64,000 nt of DNA from Prochlorococcus sp. AG-355-N18 (GTDB lineage Bacteria > Cyanobacteriota > Cyanobacteriia > PCC-6307 > Cyanobiaceae), in contig QCEG01000001.1 in the NCBI GenBank assembly GCA_003278535.1, positions 124,001 to 188,000 on the forward strand. The letters are read 5' to 3'. Positions within the stretch are counted from its first letter, which is position 1, and the number at the start of each line of letters is the position of its first letter. The notes below the pieces were generated by a model, which was not told the origin of the DNA, made no database searches, and was given only the letters and a program-made list of their open reading frames with translations. Below, piece by piece: positions 21,901-31,225 of the stretch. The translations under genes were made by a program, and so were the position numbers.

Positions 21901-22429
21901 AGAAGAAACAAAAGATAGAACCAAAGTTTCTTTAGTTGGAATGATCCCTGATTTAAAGCAAATTACAACGAGAAAAGGAGATAGGATGGCTATAGTTCAG
22001 CTTGAAGATCTTTCTGGAAGTTGCGAAGCAATAGTTTTTCCAAAAACCTATGTCAGATTATCCGAATTTCTTTTGACTGATACTAGATTATTGGTTTGGG
22101 GAACAATAGATAAAAAAAGTGATAAGACTCAATTAATAATTGATGATTGCAGAGAAATAGATAACCTTAAATTGCTTATTATTAATCTTGAAAGTTCTCA
22201 AGCATCAGATGTAAGAGTACAAAATACTTTAAGAAACTGTTTAACTAAATTTAAACCAGATAAAGATAGATGTGGAATCAAGACTCCAGTTTTAGCTGCA
22301 GTAAGAAATGAGCATAGTGTTACTTACGTTAAATTTGGCGATCAATTCTGTATTGGAGATATCCAAGGAGCATGCAAATTATTAGAAGAAAATTCTTTCC
22401 AAGTTAACTTGAAATCTTTAGTTTCCTAG
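18926..22429 (+). CDS. dnaE: DNA polymerase III subunit alpha
   Basis: PHP domain LHNHSDYSLLDGA; PDIDTDFCIDRRNEVIDYV; GRGSAAGSLVAYAL. Confidence 0.98.
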   Translation: MNMAFVPLHNHSDYSLLDGASQISKIVDRACDLGMESIALTDHGVMYGVLDLVKKCKEKGIKPIIGNEMYVINGSIDDPQPKKEKRYHLVVLAKNYTGYKNLVKLTTISHLNGMRGRGIFSRPCIDKSLLSKYSDGLIVSTACLGGEIPQAILKGRLDVAEDIAIWYKKLFADDFYLEIQDHGSIEDRIVNVELIKIGKKHQIKVIATNDAHYLSSMDVEAHDALLCVLTGKLISDEKRLRYTGTEYIKSESEMLELFKDHIDDESIIEAINNTIEISQKVEEFDLFGNYRMPKFPLNEDTDSFSFLTELSNKGLLKRLKKNDLTEVDENYKKRLSSELKIIKDMGFPDYFLVVWDYIKFARDNSIPVGPGRGSAAGSLVAYALQITNIDPVEHGLLFERFLNPARKSMPDIDTDFCIDRRNEVIDYVTNRYGEDKVAQIITFNKMTSKAVLKDVARVLDIPYGEADKLAKLIPVVRGKPYKLNEMIDKNSPSKEFREKYINDNRVKKWVDLALRIEGTNKTYGVHAAGVVIASDPLDELVPLQRNNEGQIITQYSMDDIESLGLLKMDFLGLKNLTMIEKTVSLINQSTGRKINIDELPQNDGKTFDLIGRGDLEGIFQLESSGMKQVVRDFKPSSLEDISSILALYRPGPLDAGLIPKFINRKNGNEKVDFPHPFIKSILTETYGIMVYQEQIMKIAQDLAGYSLGDADLLRRAMGKKKVSEMVKHRNIFVDGSMKKGVNEKLANDLFDQMVLFAEYCFNKSHSTAYGAVTYQTAFLKAHFPVAYMAALLSVNSGSSDKMQRYISNCYSMGIDVISPSINFSGVDFTIKNNQILFGLSAIKNLGDSAIRNIIENRNSFGTFNSLSDLCDRLPSNVLNKRSLESLIHCGALDEFSNDNNRAQLLSDLEHVIEWAYSRNRDRLSGQGNLFDSEGEFSNVAFSDSQLAKVDDYSLIEKLKLEKQLLGFYLSDHPLKHLTKPAKLVSPISISQLEETKDRTKVSLVGMIPDLKQITTRKGDRMAIVQLEDLSGSCEAIVFPKTYVRLSEFLLTDTRLLVWGTIDKKSDKTQLIIDDCREIDNLKLLIINLESSQASDVRVQNTLRNCLTKFKPDKDRCGIKTPVLAAVRNEHSVTYVKFGDQFCIGDIQGACKLLEENSFQVNLKSLVS

Positions 22430-22430
22430 A

Positions 22431-22880
22431 TTAATTTTTATCCTCGAAATTTTGTGTTGCAGGTTTGAAGGCTGCTTTTGCGCGTTGTATGTTCATTGGA
22501 ATATTTTCAATACCAAAAAAAGATCCAGGTTCTTTATCCCAACTAGCTGATAATATTCCAAAACTCAATCCTGCTAGACCTAACAAAAAAAACAATGCTG
22601 AAATTGCAATTGTTGATGAAGGAGGTATTTCAGCAATATTTCTCGTTACTATGATGTAGCTAACAACGAAAACCGACATCCCTAATATTGTGGGAATTCC
22701 TGCTGTAAAAAATATTCTTCTTGCCATTCTATCAGCAACATATTTTGGTATACCAGTTGATGATCTTTTTGGGGTAGTTTCAGTACTTGATGCTTTTTCT
22801 AGATTAGAAAACGCAGTTTTCTCAGAATAATTTTTTTTCTTTTTAAATTGTGTCTTTTTTTTAGATTGCTTTTTTTTCAT
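22431..22880 (-). CDS. PAM68-like membrane protein
   Basis: RSSTGIPKYVADRMARRIFFTAGIPTILGMSVF, two TM segments; adjacent to rpsO. Confidence 0.8.
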   Translation of the reverse strand: MKKKQSKKKTQFKKKKNYSEKTAFSNLEKASSTETTPKRSSTGIPKYVADRMARRIFFTAGIPTILGMSVFVVSYIIVTRNIAEIPPSSTIAISALFFLLGLAGLSFGILSASWDKEPGSFFGIENIPMNIQRAKAAFKPATQNFEDKN

Positions 22881-22889
22881 TAATTGAAA

Positions 22890-23159
22890 TCATCCTCTGA
22901 TTCCAATTTTCTTTACTAGCTCTTGATATCTCTGAACGTTTTTGTCTTTTATGAAAGAAAGTAATCTTTTCCTTTTACCAATCATTTTTAATAATCCTTG
23001 CCTAGAAGCGAAATCATGAATGTTTCCCTGGAGGTGGTCACTTAATTTCGATATTCTTTTTGAAAGCAGTGCTACTTGAACTTCGGCTGAACCTGTATCA
23101 GTTGGATGTACTTGATGAGTCTCAATCAGCTTCTGTTTTTCAGCTGTATCTAATGACAT
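22890..23159 (-). CDS. rpsO: 30S ribosomal protein S15
   Basis: [29 protein letters not shown]...[13 protein letters not shown]. Confidence 0.98.
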   Translation of the reverse strand: MSLDTAEKQKLIETHQVHPTDTGSAEVQVALLSKRISKLSDHLQGNIHDFASRQGLLKMIGKRKRLLSFIKDKNVQRYQELVKKIGIRG

Positions 23160-23191
23160 AAATTTTATTTCTTTTACTCTATGATACTACG

Positions 23192-23869
23192 TCAGCTAGC
23201 GATATTACTACTTTCCTTATCTAGATAATTCATAGCCAATTTCAATAAATTTTCAAATGATAAATTATTTTCTTTTTTTGCAAGGAAATCTACTTTATTA
23301 ATAATAATTGGCAAAATAGTTTTGATTTCTTTATTTTTGTAATTTAATGATTGAAGAGTTAACTGAAGATCTTCGATCATTTTATTAATTTCTGGATCCT
23401 TAATCTCAAATTCATCTTTTGCTTTTTCTTCTTCAAATTGTATTTCACTTTTAAATTTATTTTTTAGTTCTAAAATTAACCGATCACTCATTTTTTGACC
23501 TACACCAGGTACGGAACAAATTAATTTTTTGTTTTGTGTCTTTATTGCATTGATAACTTCACCGATAGATAATTTATTTAATATCCCCATACCGATTTGA
23601 GATCCAACACCTCTGATACTTAAAATTTCAATAAAGAAATTCTTTTGTTCCTTTGATGTAAAGCCAAATAGTAAATCTGAATCTTCCTTTTTAATATGTT
23701 TTAACCAAAGAGTAATTTTTTTATTAGATATCTGATTTGTTTTTAATTTTAGAAAAAAGGATTCTAGTATTTGTATTTCGTATCCTAATCCTTGACAATT
23801 TATTAAAACAAAAAATTTTTGATTAGTTTGCCATGAGTCAACCAATTCTCCATTTATCCAACTAATCAA
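23192..23869 (-). CDS. ruvA: Holliday junction branch migration protein RuvA
   Basis: ISWINGELV, SIRGVGSQIGMGIL, SVPGVGQKMSDRLILEL HhH motifs. Confidence 0.93.
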   Translation of the reverse strand: MISWINGELVDSWQTNQKFFVLINCQGLGYEIQILESFFLKLKTNQISNKKITLWLKHIKKEDSDLLFGFTSKEQKNFFIEILSIRGVGSQIGMGILNKLSIGEVINAIKTQNKKLICSVPGVGQKMSDRLILELKNKFKSEIQFEEEKAKDEFEIKDPEINKMIEDLQLTLQSLNYKNKEIKTILPIIINKVDFLAKKENNLSFENLLKLAMNYLDKESSNIAS

Positions 23870-24226
23870 TTAACCACCATCCACCTGACATCCTATTAAT
23901 GCTCCTGCCGTTCCGCCAGCAGGTACTGCCCAAAATCTATCTTTCCCTCTAGAGGAAGATAGTGCTATTCCAGCACCAAGAAGTCCTCCTATAACAGAAC
24001 CTTCACTACAGTCATTATCATCTATTTTTTCAGCTGTGCTTTGACCTCCACAAGGTATTACAACGTCAACCTCATAACTTTTCACGTAGCCAGGATTTGA
24101 TTTGGTTCCAGGAATGTATTCCTCTCTGTATTCAGTTCTTGTGCAAGTTACTGACTTTGGGGTCGTTGCATTAACTTGAACAATAGGAGAAAAACAAAAT
24201 AATAAAGCTAAATAGAAAAATTTCAC
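23870..24226 (-). CDS. secreted glycine-zipper-like protein
   Basis: Signal peptide; GSVIGGLLGAGIALSSSRGKDRFWAVPAGGTAGALIGCQVDGG. Confidence 0.65.
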   Translation of the reverse strand: MKFFYLALLFCFSPIVQVNATTPKSVTCTRTEYREEYIPGTKSNPGYVKSYEVDVVIPCGGQSTAEKIDDNDCSEGSVIGGLLGAGIALSSSRGKDRFWAVPAGGTAGALIGCQVDGG

Positions 24227-24250
24227 TTTTTTTTAATTAATAATTATATT

Positions 24251-25141
24251 CTATGTCCTTTTGATTATTTTGGTAGTAGATATAATAGTTCCTAATAATA
24301 CTAGTGAAGCTCCTAATAAAAAATTTATATTTATTATTTCACTAAAAAACAAAATCCCCCAAATTGAACCGAATAAAACTTGCAAATAGTTAATTGTTGA
24401 AGCTTCAGAAGCAGGTAAATTTTTTAATCCTACAGTTAAGAAAGTCTGACCTAATTGAGTAAATAAGCCAATGCCAACTATCCAGACTAATTCATTCCAA
24501 GTTGGGGTAACCCAGTTCATTAATACAATTGGCAATAAAGCTATAAAAGATACAAGTGGAAAATATTCAATAATTACATAAACATCTTCAGTAAATGAAA
24601 GTTTCTTGACTGTAACGTAAGCCAATGCAGTGAAGATTGCCCCAAGAAATGCGATCGAAATCGAAACATTTTCAATTTCAACGTTTATATTTGATAATTG
24701 ACTTGGATTTAATATTACTAATATTCCAATCCAGCCAATAAGTAAAGCAAAAATTATATTCCGAGTTATTTTTTCGTTTATAAATATGCCAGCGAATATA
24801 GATATAAAGATAGGGTATGTGTACTGAATGACAGTAGATATACTGAGGGGCATATTTCTAATAGCATCAAAAATGCAAACTAAAGCTAAAGTTCCTAAAA
24901 CACCTCTTAAGATAAGTAATGGTCTATTGTTGCCCCAAGGATTTATATTTTTTAAATTAATTATGAATAATGTAATAATTAAACTCAACAATGATCTGAA
25001 TAAAACTAATTCGTAAATAGGTATCCTTTTATCAATATTTTTTACGCATAAAGTCATCAAACTAAAGAAGAATGAAGCGAATACCAAATTAAACTTATTC
25101 AAAGAATTAAATTTTTTATCTAATTCTGCAATATTTAACAT
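24251..25141 (-). CDS. EamA/DMT-family transporter
   Basis: About 10 TM segments; LRGVLGTLALVCIFDAIRNMPLSISTVIQYTYPIF. Confidence 0.88.
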   Translation of the reverse strand: MLNIAELDKKFNSLNKFNLVFASFFFSLMTLCVKNIDKRIPIYELVLFRSLLSLIITLFIINLKNINPWGNNRPLLILRGVLGTLALVCIFDAIRNMPLSISTVIQYTYPIFISIFAGIFINEKITRNIIFALLIGWIGILVILNPSQLSNINVEIENVSISIAFLGAIFTALAYVTVKKLSFTEDVYVIIEYFPLVSFIALLPIVLMNWVTPTWNELVWIVGIGLFTQLGQTFLTVGLKNLPASEASTINYLQVLFGSIWGILFFSEIININFLLGASLVLLGTIISTTKIIKRT

Positions 25142-25235
25142 TTAAAAAAATAGTTTAATTGTGAAATTAAGTAGATTCTTATTTGATTTTGACCTATAAC
25201 AAATAAATCATTATTTGTTTTTGATAAAAATCTCA

Positions 25236-27269
25236 ATGGTTCATTCTATACACCCAAGAACTATCCAAGAGGTTAAGGAAAAAGCAGATATTGTTGACGT
25301 TATATCTGAACATATTGTTCTTAAGAAGAAAGGCAAGGAATTTGTTGGAATTTGTCCTTTTCATGATGATACTAAGCCATCTATGACAGTATCTCCAACT
25401 AAACAATTCTATTACTGTTTTTCTTGTGGTGCAGGTGGAAACTCTATTAAATTTTTAATGGAATTTACTCGTGCAAATTTTTCAGATGTTGTACTTTCTC
25501 TTGCTAAAAAAAATAATATTAATGTTGAAAATCTTGAGGGTCCCCAAGTAGAAGCTTATAAAAAACAACTTTCTAGAAAGGAAGAGCTTTATAAAATATT
25601 AAGAGTCACTAAAAATTGGTTTAAATCTCAATTAAATAATTCTCTTGGTTCTGAAGCCATGAAATATTTAAAATCTAAGAGAAACTTGAGTAACAAGATT
25701 ATTGATAACTTTGAACTAGGCTTTGCCCCAAATTCATGGAATGATTTGTTTAATTATCTTTCCAAGGTAGAAAAATTCCCCATTAATTTAATATTAGCTT
25801 CGGGTCTTGCAATTTCTAAAGATAATTCTGACAAGATTTATGATCGTTTTAGAAATAGATTAATTGTTCCAATACATGATATGCAGGGAAGAGTAGTTGC
25901 CTTTGGAGGAAGATCTCTTGATGGTCAGGAACCCAAATATCTTAATTCTCCTGAATCAGAGATATTTGAAAAGGGAAAAATGTTGTTTGCCTTCGAAAAA
26001 GCTTCTAGTGATATTAGAAAAAGAGATAAAGCTATTATTGTTGAAGGCTACTTTGATGTTATTTCTCTTCATTCAAAGGGTATAACTAATTCTGTTGCTT
26101 CTCTTGGTACCGCATTAAACAAGTATCAAATTTCTCAACTATGTAGATGTACAGATAATAAAAATATAATTTTGAATTTTGATTCTGATAATGCAGGAAT
26201 TTTAGCTACAAAAAGAGTAATTAAAGAAGTTGAGACCCTATCCCTTCATGATCAAATTAATCTTAAGATACTTCAACTAAGTCATTTTAAAGATCCTGAC
26301 GAATATTTGAATAGTCATACACCTGAAGATTATTTTAATTTAATTGATAATTCATCCTTTTGGATTGATTGGGAGATTGATCAGATCTTTAAAGATCAAG
26401 ATTTAACTAAGTCTGAAATTTTCCAAAGTGTTATTTCTTCATTGGTAAAATTGTTGAGTAAATTACCTCAATCATCAACCAGAACTCATTATTTACAAAA
26501 AGTTTCCGAACAATTAAGTAAGGGACAAGCTAGGTTAGCAATACAGTTTGAACAAGATTTAAGAAATCAAGTAAAGGGATTTCGTTGGCATGGTAGATCA
26601 AAAAAATTTGAACAGCCAAATGAAATTTCTCGACGGGAAAAAAATGAATCGGAAATAATTTTTTATTATTTACATTGTCCAGATCTTAGGCTATTTATTC
26701 GTGATGAATTTCTCAAAAGAGAAATTAATGGTTTTAATACTAGTTATATTCAAAGCTTATGGGAAGCTATTTCAAAAATTGAACAAAATAATTTAGGTTT
26801 AAATTACTTAAATGATTTAAAACAATCAAATAGTCAAAATCTTCAAAAAGATTTTTCTTCTATTAACTTAATTTCACTTCTGCCTGACTACTTAGCTCTC
26901 AATAATCCTGAATCATCAAATAAAATTAATATTTTTATTAATCCAAATGAGTTGTTTTTAACATTGCTGAGTAATCCTAAAGACAATTTACTAGGAACAT
27001 TATCACTTCTTGAGAAATATAATTCTCTAAAAAGATGTAGACATTTAATAGAATCTTGGGGTTCTCAAAGATTAAAAACTTTAGAAAATTGTATATCTAT
27101 TTTAATTGAAAATCCTTCTTCAGGTTCTTCAAATACAAATAAAGAGATAGATGATCTTTTTAAGGATTTAAACTCAGATGCCATTAAATTTCAGGAATTA
27201 TATTACCTAGAAAGACAACATATAAATTTTTTAGACAAACAACGTTGTGGTAATTTCCTCGCTAGTTAA
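25236..27269 (+). CDS. dnaG: DNA primase (ORF track start 25215; ATG at 25236 preferred)
   Basis: CPFHDDTKPSMTVSPTKQFYYCFSCGAGG zinc finger; VEGYFDVISLH TOPRIM. Confidence 0.97.
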   Translation: MVHSIHPRTIQEVKEKADIVDVISEHIVLKKKGKEFVGICPFHDDTKPSMTVSPTKQFYYCFSCGAGGNSIKFLMEFTRANFSDVVLSLAKKNNINVENLEGPQVEAYKKQLSRKEELYKILRVTKNWFKSQLNNSLGSEAMKYLKSKRNLSNKIIDNFELGFAPNSWNDLFNYLSKVEKFPINLILASGLAISKDNSDKIYDRFRNRLIVPIHDMQGRVVAFGGRSLDGQEPKYLNSPESEIFEKGKMLFAFEKASSDIRKRDKAIIVEGYFDVISLHSKGITNSVASLGTALNKYQISQLCRCTDNKNIILNFDSDNAGILATKRVIKEVETLSLHDQINLKILQLSHFKDPDEYLNSHTPEDYFNLIDNSSFWIDWEIDQIFKDQDLTKSEIFQSVISSLVKLLSKLPQSSTRTHYLQKVSEQLSKGQARLAIQFEQDLRNQVKGFRWHGRSKKFEQPNEISRREKNESEIIFYYLHCPDLRLFIRDEFLKREINGFNTSYIQSLWEAISKIEQNNLGLNYLNDLKQSNSQNLQKDFSSINLISLLPDYLALNNPESSNKINIFINPNELFLTLLSNPKDNLLGTLSLLEKYNSLKRCRHLIESWGSQRLKTLENCISILIENPSSGSSNTNKEIDDLFKDLNSDAIKFQELYYLERQHINFLDKQRCGNFLAS

Positions 27270-27285
27270 TATAAAAAGTTTTAAT

Positions 27286-27753
27286 TTATAGGCAGTATTT
27301 TTTAATCAAGTTTTTAACTTTTTTGGGTTTATCTTCAAGAACATAAGCTTCTACTTCTTTCGCATAAGTCCCAGAAAAATTTGAACTAGAGAACTCTAAT
27401 GCTTTTCTTTTACTTTGATGCAATTTGCTTTCTAATTTTTTTATATCCCCTATTGTTTTATTGTCATTACATTTTTGTATCGCATGAGTTGCTTCGTGTC
27501 TTAATGCTTTTCTTACCGCCCTTTCTGTTTTGAAGTTATCTTTATTTGGTTGTTGATTCTTATTTCTAAAATTTGTTTTCCTTTTTGCATTTTCAGTACA
27601 TATTATTATTTTATTTTCTTTAAAATTATGTAGCCCTTTTATTTCTTTGTTTAATAGACATTCAATTTTATTTTCTTCAACTATGTAGTTTGCTTTCATT
27701 AATAAGTTAAGAATCTCTTTATCTAATTTGCTCAAAAATAATATAAATTCCAT
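27286..27753 (-). CDS. putative zincin metalloprotease-like protein (HExxH), distantly ATP23/M76-like
   Basis: LRHEATHAIQKC; directly downstream of umuC, same strand, about 10 bp gap. Confidence 0.6.
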   Translation of the reverse strand: MEFILFLSKLDKEILNLLMKANYIVEENKIECLLNKEIKGLHNFKENKIIICTENAKRKTNFRNKNQQPNKDNFKTERAVRKALRHEATHAIQKCNDNKTIGDIKKLESKLHQSKRKALEFSSSNFSGTYAKEVEAYVLEDKPKKVKNLIKKYCL

Positions 27754-27763
27754 TCTATTTTGT

Positions 27764-29050
27764 TTACTTCACTATAGTTGGGATTTGTTCTATGTCAGTT
27801 GTAGATGAGCGACTTAAGAAATTCTTATTCATCTTCCAACTTTGTGGATTTTTTGTAATAGCCCATGTAATTGCATTGTTATTAAATCTTTTATTTAATA
27901 AATCAATCGTTTTCATAAGATTTGTTGATTTTTTTAATACTTTCTGAGATTTGTAATTGATAACTGATTGCTGTAAATATTCGCTATTTGTTAAATCCTG
28001 CATTAAAACACCAGCTTTTGAGAATTTATATTCGGGATTATAAATTTCTTTAGATAATTCAACTACTATTTTTAAAATATTGTTTGTGTCATCTGTCGCA
28101 TTTGTAAGTTTTCTATGAGCACTTCTTTGATAATTTTGACTTGAATATTTACTGGTTCTAGCAAATACTCTAATATTAGATGATTGTAAATTCTGACTTC
28201 TCATTTTTTCAGAGGCTTTTATTGCGTGAGTTGCTAGTGCTTGAGTTAAGTCTTCTAATTTTGTGATAGGCGTGCCGAAACTCCTGCTCACCTGAATTTC
28301 TTTTTTTGATTTCTTGTTTTTTTCTATGGGCAGGCATCTATGGCCTTTCAGTTCTAATTGCAGTCTTTTCCCTACGATGCCTAATTTCTTAATGATTTCA
28401 TTTTCTTCCATATCTCTTAGTTCTCTCGCATTTTTAATACCTTTACTTTGTAACCAATTAGAGGTTTGTTTCCCGACTCCCCATATCTTATCTATACTAA
28501 TTCTTTTCAAATAATTATTCTCATTTTCGGTTCTAGCTAAATCAAATATTCCAGCTGAATAATCAATATTTTTAGCTAATTTATTAGCAATTTTTGCTCT
28601 TACTTTATTTTCTCCTATTCCTACTGTTATGGTAATCCCTAGATTCTGATATATTAATGATCTTATGCTTCTTGCCCAAGGATATAGATTTTCATCATTA
28701 GGTCTAGAAATCGAGACGAATGCTTCGTCAATGGAATAAATTTCTATCTGTTCACAGTAGTTTTTCAGTAAATTCATTAGTCTTCTGCTCATATCCCCAT
28801 AAAGCGAGTAGTTTGAGCTTAAGACTGCTACATCTAATTTATTTAGTCTTTCTTTGACCTTGAAATACGGAGTTCCCATTTTAATTTTTAAAGCTCGCGC
28901 TTCAGGGCTTCTTGCAATGATACATCCGTCATTATTAGATAAAATTACTACTGGTTTATTTCTCAAATGAGGATTAATATTTTGTTCACATGACGCGTAA
29001 AAATTATTAGCATCTATAAGAGCTATTGCATCAATATTTGAAATTCTCAT
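27764..29050 (-). CDS. umuC: Y-family DNA polymerase V catalytic subunit
   Basis: ALIDANNFYASCEQ, VVILSNNDGCIIARSPEARAL, YSIDEAFVSI. Confidence 0.96.
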   Translation of the reverse strand: MRISNIDAIALIDANNFYASCEQNINPHLRNKPVVILSNNDGCIIARSPEARALKIKMGTPYFKVKERLNKLDVAVLSSNYSLYGDMSRRLMNLLKNYCEQIEIYSIDEAFVSISRPNDENLYPWARSIRSLIYQNLGITITVGIGENKVRAKIANKLAKNIDYSAGIFDLARTENENNYLKRISIDKIWGVGKQTSNWLQSKGIKNARELRDMEENEIIKKLGIVGKRLQLELKGHRCLPIEKNKKSKKEIQVSRSFGTPITKLEDLTQALATHAIKASEKMRSQNLQSSNIRVFARTSKYSSQNYQRSAHRKLTNATDDTNNILKIVVELSKEIYNPEYKFSKAGVLMQDLTNSEYLQQSVINYKSQKVLKKSTNLMKTIDLLNKRFNNNAITWAITKNPQSWKMNKNFLSRSSTTDIEQIPTIVK

Positions 29051-29463
29051 AAATAGCTATGTATTGAATAAATAACAACTCCCCATATCTGTACATCAAT
29101 ATGGTTTTTAAATCTAAAATCAGGATAATTATGATTTTCTGATTTTAAATATAATTCATTATTTTTTATAGATAATCTTTTTATTGTAAATTCTCCGTCT
29201 ATCATTGCAATGATGATATTCCCTGGCCTGGCTGTTAAGCTCTTGTCTACTATTATTAAATCTTTATCTTTAATCCCTGCATTTATCATTGAGTCACCTT
29301 TAACTCTAAGAAAAAAAGTGCTAAAAGGATTAGATATTAAATGTTCGTTTAAATCAATACTTTCTTCTGTATAGTCATCTGCAGGAGAAGGAAACCCTGC
29401 TGATACCGAATCAGTTAATAAGGGGATTTTAAATGTTTTAGTAGTTGAATCAAAAGAATCCAA
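29047..29463 (-). CDS. umuD: LexA/UmuD-like S24 autoprotease; TTG start in ORF track
   Basis: PLLTDSVSAGFPSPADDY, RVKGDSMINAGI, IIAMIDGEFTIKRL; ATGA overlap with umuC. Confidence 0.95.
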   Translation of the reverse strand: MDSFDSTTKTFKIPLLTDSVSAGFPSPADDYTEESIDLNEHLISNPFSTFFLRVKGDSMINAGIKDKDLIIVDKSLTARPGNIIIAMIDGEFTIKRLSIKNNELYLKSENHNYPDFRFKNHIDVQIWGVVIYSIHSYL

Positions 29464-29475
29464 GATTAAATTAAT

Positions 29476-29489
29476 AGTATATATGTACT
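29476..29489 (-). promoter_or_regulatory. candidate LexA (SOS) box upstream of umuDC
   Basis: AGTATATATGTACT matches the reported marine cyanobacterial pattern RGTACNNNDGTWCB with one mismatch. Confidence 0.65.
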
Positions 29490-29561
29490 ATATAGCAAAA
29501 AATCAAAAAATAGTTAGTTATTAAACTTTTATAGATTAATTTTAGATTGAATCTAATCTTT

Positions 29562-29978
29562 TTAAGAACGATGGTAAGGGGAGTTGTTTGATATAGAAAT
29601 AGCTCTATAGATTTGCTCGATTAGGATTAATCTAGCTAATTCATGAGGAAAAGTTAAAGGAGACAGGCTTAGTACAAGATCTGATTTTTCTTTTATATCT
29701 GAACTAACTCCATCAGTATCACCGATTAAGAAATTAATTTTTTCATTTTTAAAATTCAAGAGTAAGGAGCATAGTTCAATTGAATTAAACTGTTTTCCTT
29801 CTTCACTTAGGCAGATAATAATATTGTTATTTGATCTAAAATTATTTAAATTAAAAGTCTTTAACTCATTAATGATAAGTTCAGGCATTCTTTTTTTGTA
29901 TTGATTAATGCCCTCTCTAATCCAAAGTTTCTTTATTTTGCCGATAGCATAAATTGCTAATCTATTACTCTGAATCAT
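29562..29978 (-). CDS. rlmH: 23S rRNA (pseudouridine1915-N3)-methyltransferase
   Basis: [62 protein letters not shown]. Confidence 0.95.
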   Translation of the reverse strand: MIQSNRLAIYAIGKIKKLWIREGINQYKKRMPELIINELKTFNLNNFRSNNNIIICLSEEGKQFNSIELCSLLLNFKNEKINFLIGDTDGVSSDIKEKSDLVLSLSPLTFPHELARLILIEQIYRAISISNNSPYHRS

Positions 29979-29998
29979 AAGTAAATATCAAAAACTAA

Positions 29999-30331
29999 TT
30001 ATTCATCAAGAAGATAATTAAATTCATCATATAGTTCCTCTTCGGTTGTTAATTTATTGGAAAAATTATCTTTTTTAGAATTCATATTAAATTGATTAAT
30101 CTCACTTTTTCTTAGTGAATTATTAACGTTAGAAGTCTCTTCTAAAGATTCTGAATTATCAATTAACATATAAAAAATTTTATTGGGATCTTCTGAATTA
30201 AGTGGATTGCTGATTAAATTATCATTATCAGTTATATTTATGAAATTATTTATATTTTTACTTTCGTTATTTAAATTTTTCTTTTTTTTAAATTTATTGA
30301 GTTTATCTAAATTTTTTTTTGATAAGCTCAT
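29999..30331 (-). CDS. hypothetical Asn/Lys-rich protein
   Basis: ORF between rlmH and ksgA; low complexity, no recognised domain. Confidence 0.5.
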   Translation of the reverse strand: MSLSKKNLDKLNKFKKKKNLNNESKNINNFINITDNDNLISNPLNSEDPNKIFYMLIDNSESLEETSNVNNSLRKSEINQFNMNSKKDNFSNKLTTEEELYDEFNYLLDE

Positions 30332-30387
30332 GATATAAAGGATTAAATAAATTCATATTTAATTTAAACATATTATTTATCTTTTAG

Positions 30388-31212
30388 ATGAATTCTAAAA
30401 ACTATCATCAAAAAAAAAGATTTGGACAACACTGGTTGGTAAATAAAAAAATATTAGAAAAAATTAAAGAAATTGCTGTTCTTAATGAAAATGACTTTAT
30501 TTTAGAAATTGGTCCTGGTAAAGGAGCTTTAACATCTAAGTTGTTAGATTCAAAAATTAAAAAATTACATGCAATTGAATTAGATAAAGATTTAATAAAT
30601 TTATTAAATGAAAAATTCAATAATAATGATAGGTTTTCACTGCAGCAGGGAGATATTCTTTCTGCAAATTTAGATTCGATTAATAAGAAGATTACAAAAG
30701 TGATTGCAAATATTCCTTACAATATAACTGGCCCAATATTGGATATTTTCATAGGTCGATTGGGCATCATAAGAAACTATAATTACGAAAAAATAATATT
30801 TTTAATGCAGAAAGATGTTGTAGATAGGATTTTGTCAAAAGAAGGTAGTCCTAATTCTGGTGCGCTTAGTATAAGAATGCAACTTTTATCAAAAATAAAA
30901 AGAATATGTGATGTACCTCCTTCATCATTTAGTCCGCCTCCAAAAGTTTTTTCTTCTTTAGTAGTTTTCGAACCAATTAAAAATGATTTAAGATTAGATA
31001 TTAGTCTAGAAAAATATATAGATAAACTTCTTCGAATTTCATTTAATTCAAGAAGAAAAATGCTTAGAAATACACTTAATTCGATACTTTCAAATGAAGA
31101 GATAAATGAATTATCTGAATCTTCAAAAGTTTGTTTTAAATTAAGACCACAAGATATTTCAATTGACCAATGGATTAAGCTTGCAGAAAATTGTATTAAA
31201 ATTAAAAAATAA
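30388..31212 (+). CDS. rsmA: 16S rRNA dimethyladenosine transferase
   Basis: [44 protein letters not shown]. Confidence 0.97.
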   Translation: MNSKNYHQKKRFGQHWLVNKKILEKIKEIAVLNENDFILEIGPGKGALTSKLLDSKIKKLHAIELDKDLINLLNEKFNNNDRFSLQQGDILSANLDSINKKITKVIANIPYNITGPILDIFIGRLGIIRNYNYEKIIFLMQKDVVDRILSKEGSPNSGALSIRMQLLSKIKRICDVPPSSFSPPPKVFSSLVVFEPIKNDLRLDISLEKYIDKLLRISFNSRRKMLRNTLNSILSNEEINELSESSKVCFKLRPQDISIDQWIKLAENCIKIKK

Positions 31213-31225
31213 AAAATTTAAGTAT

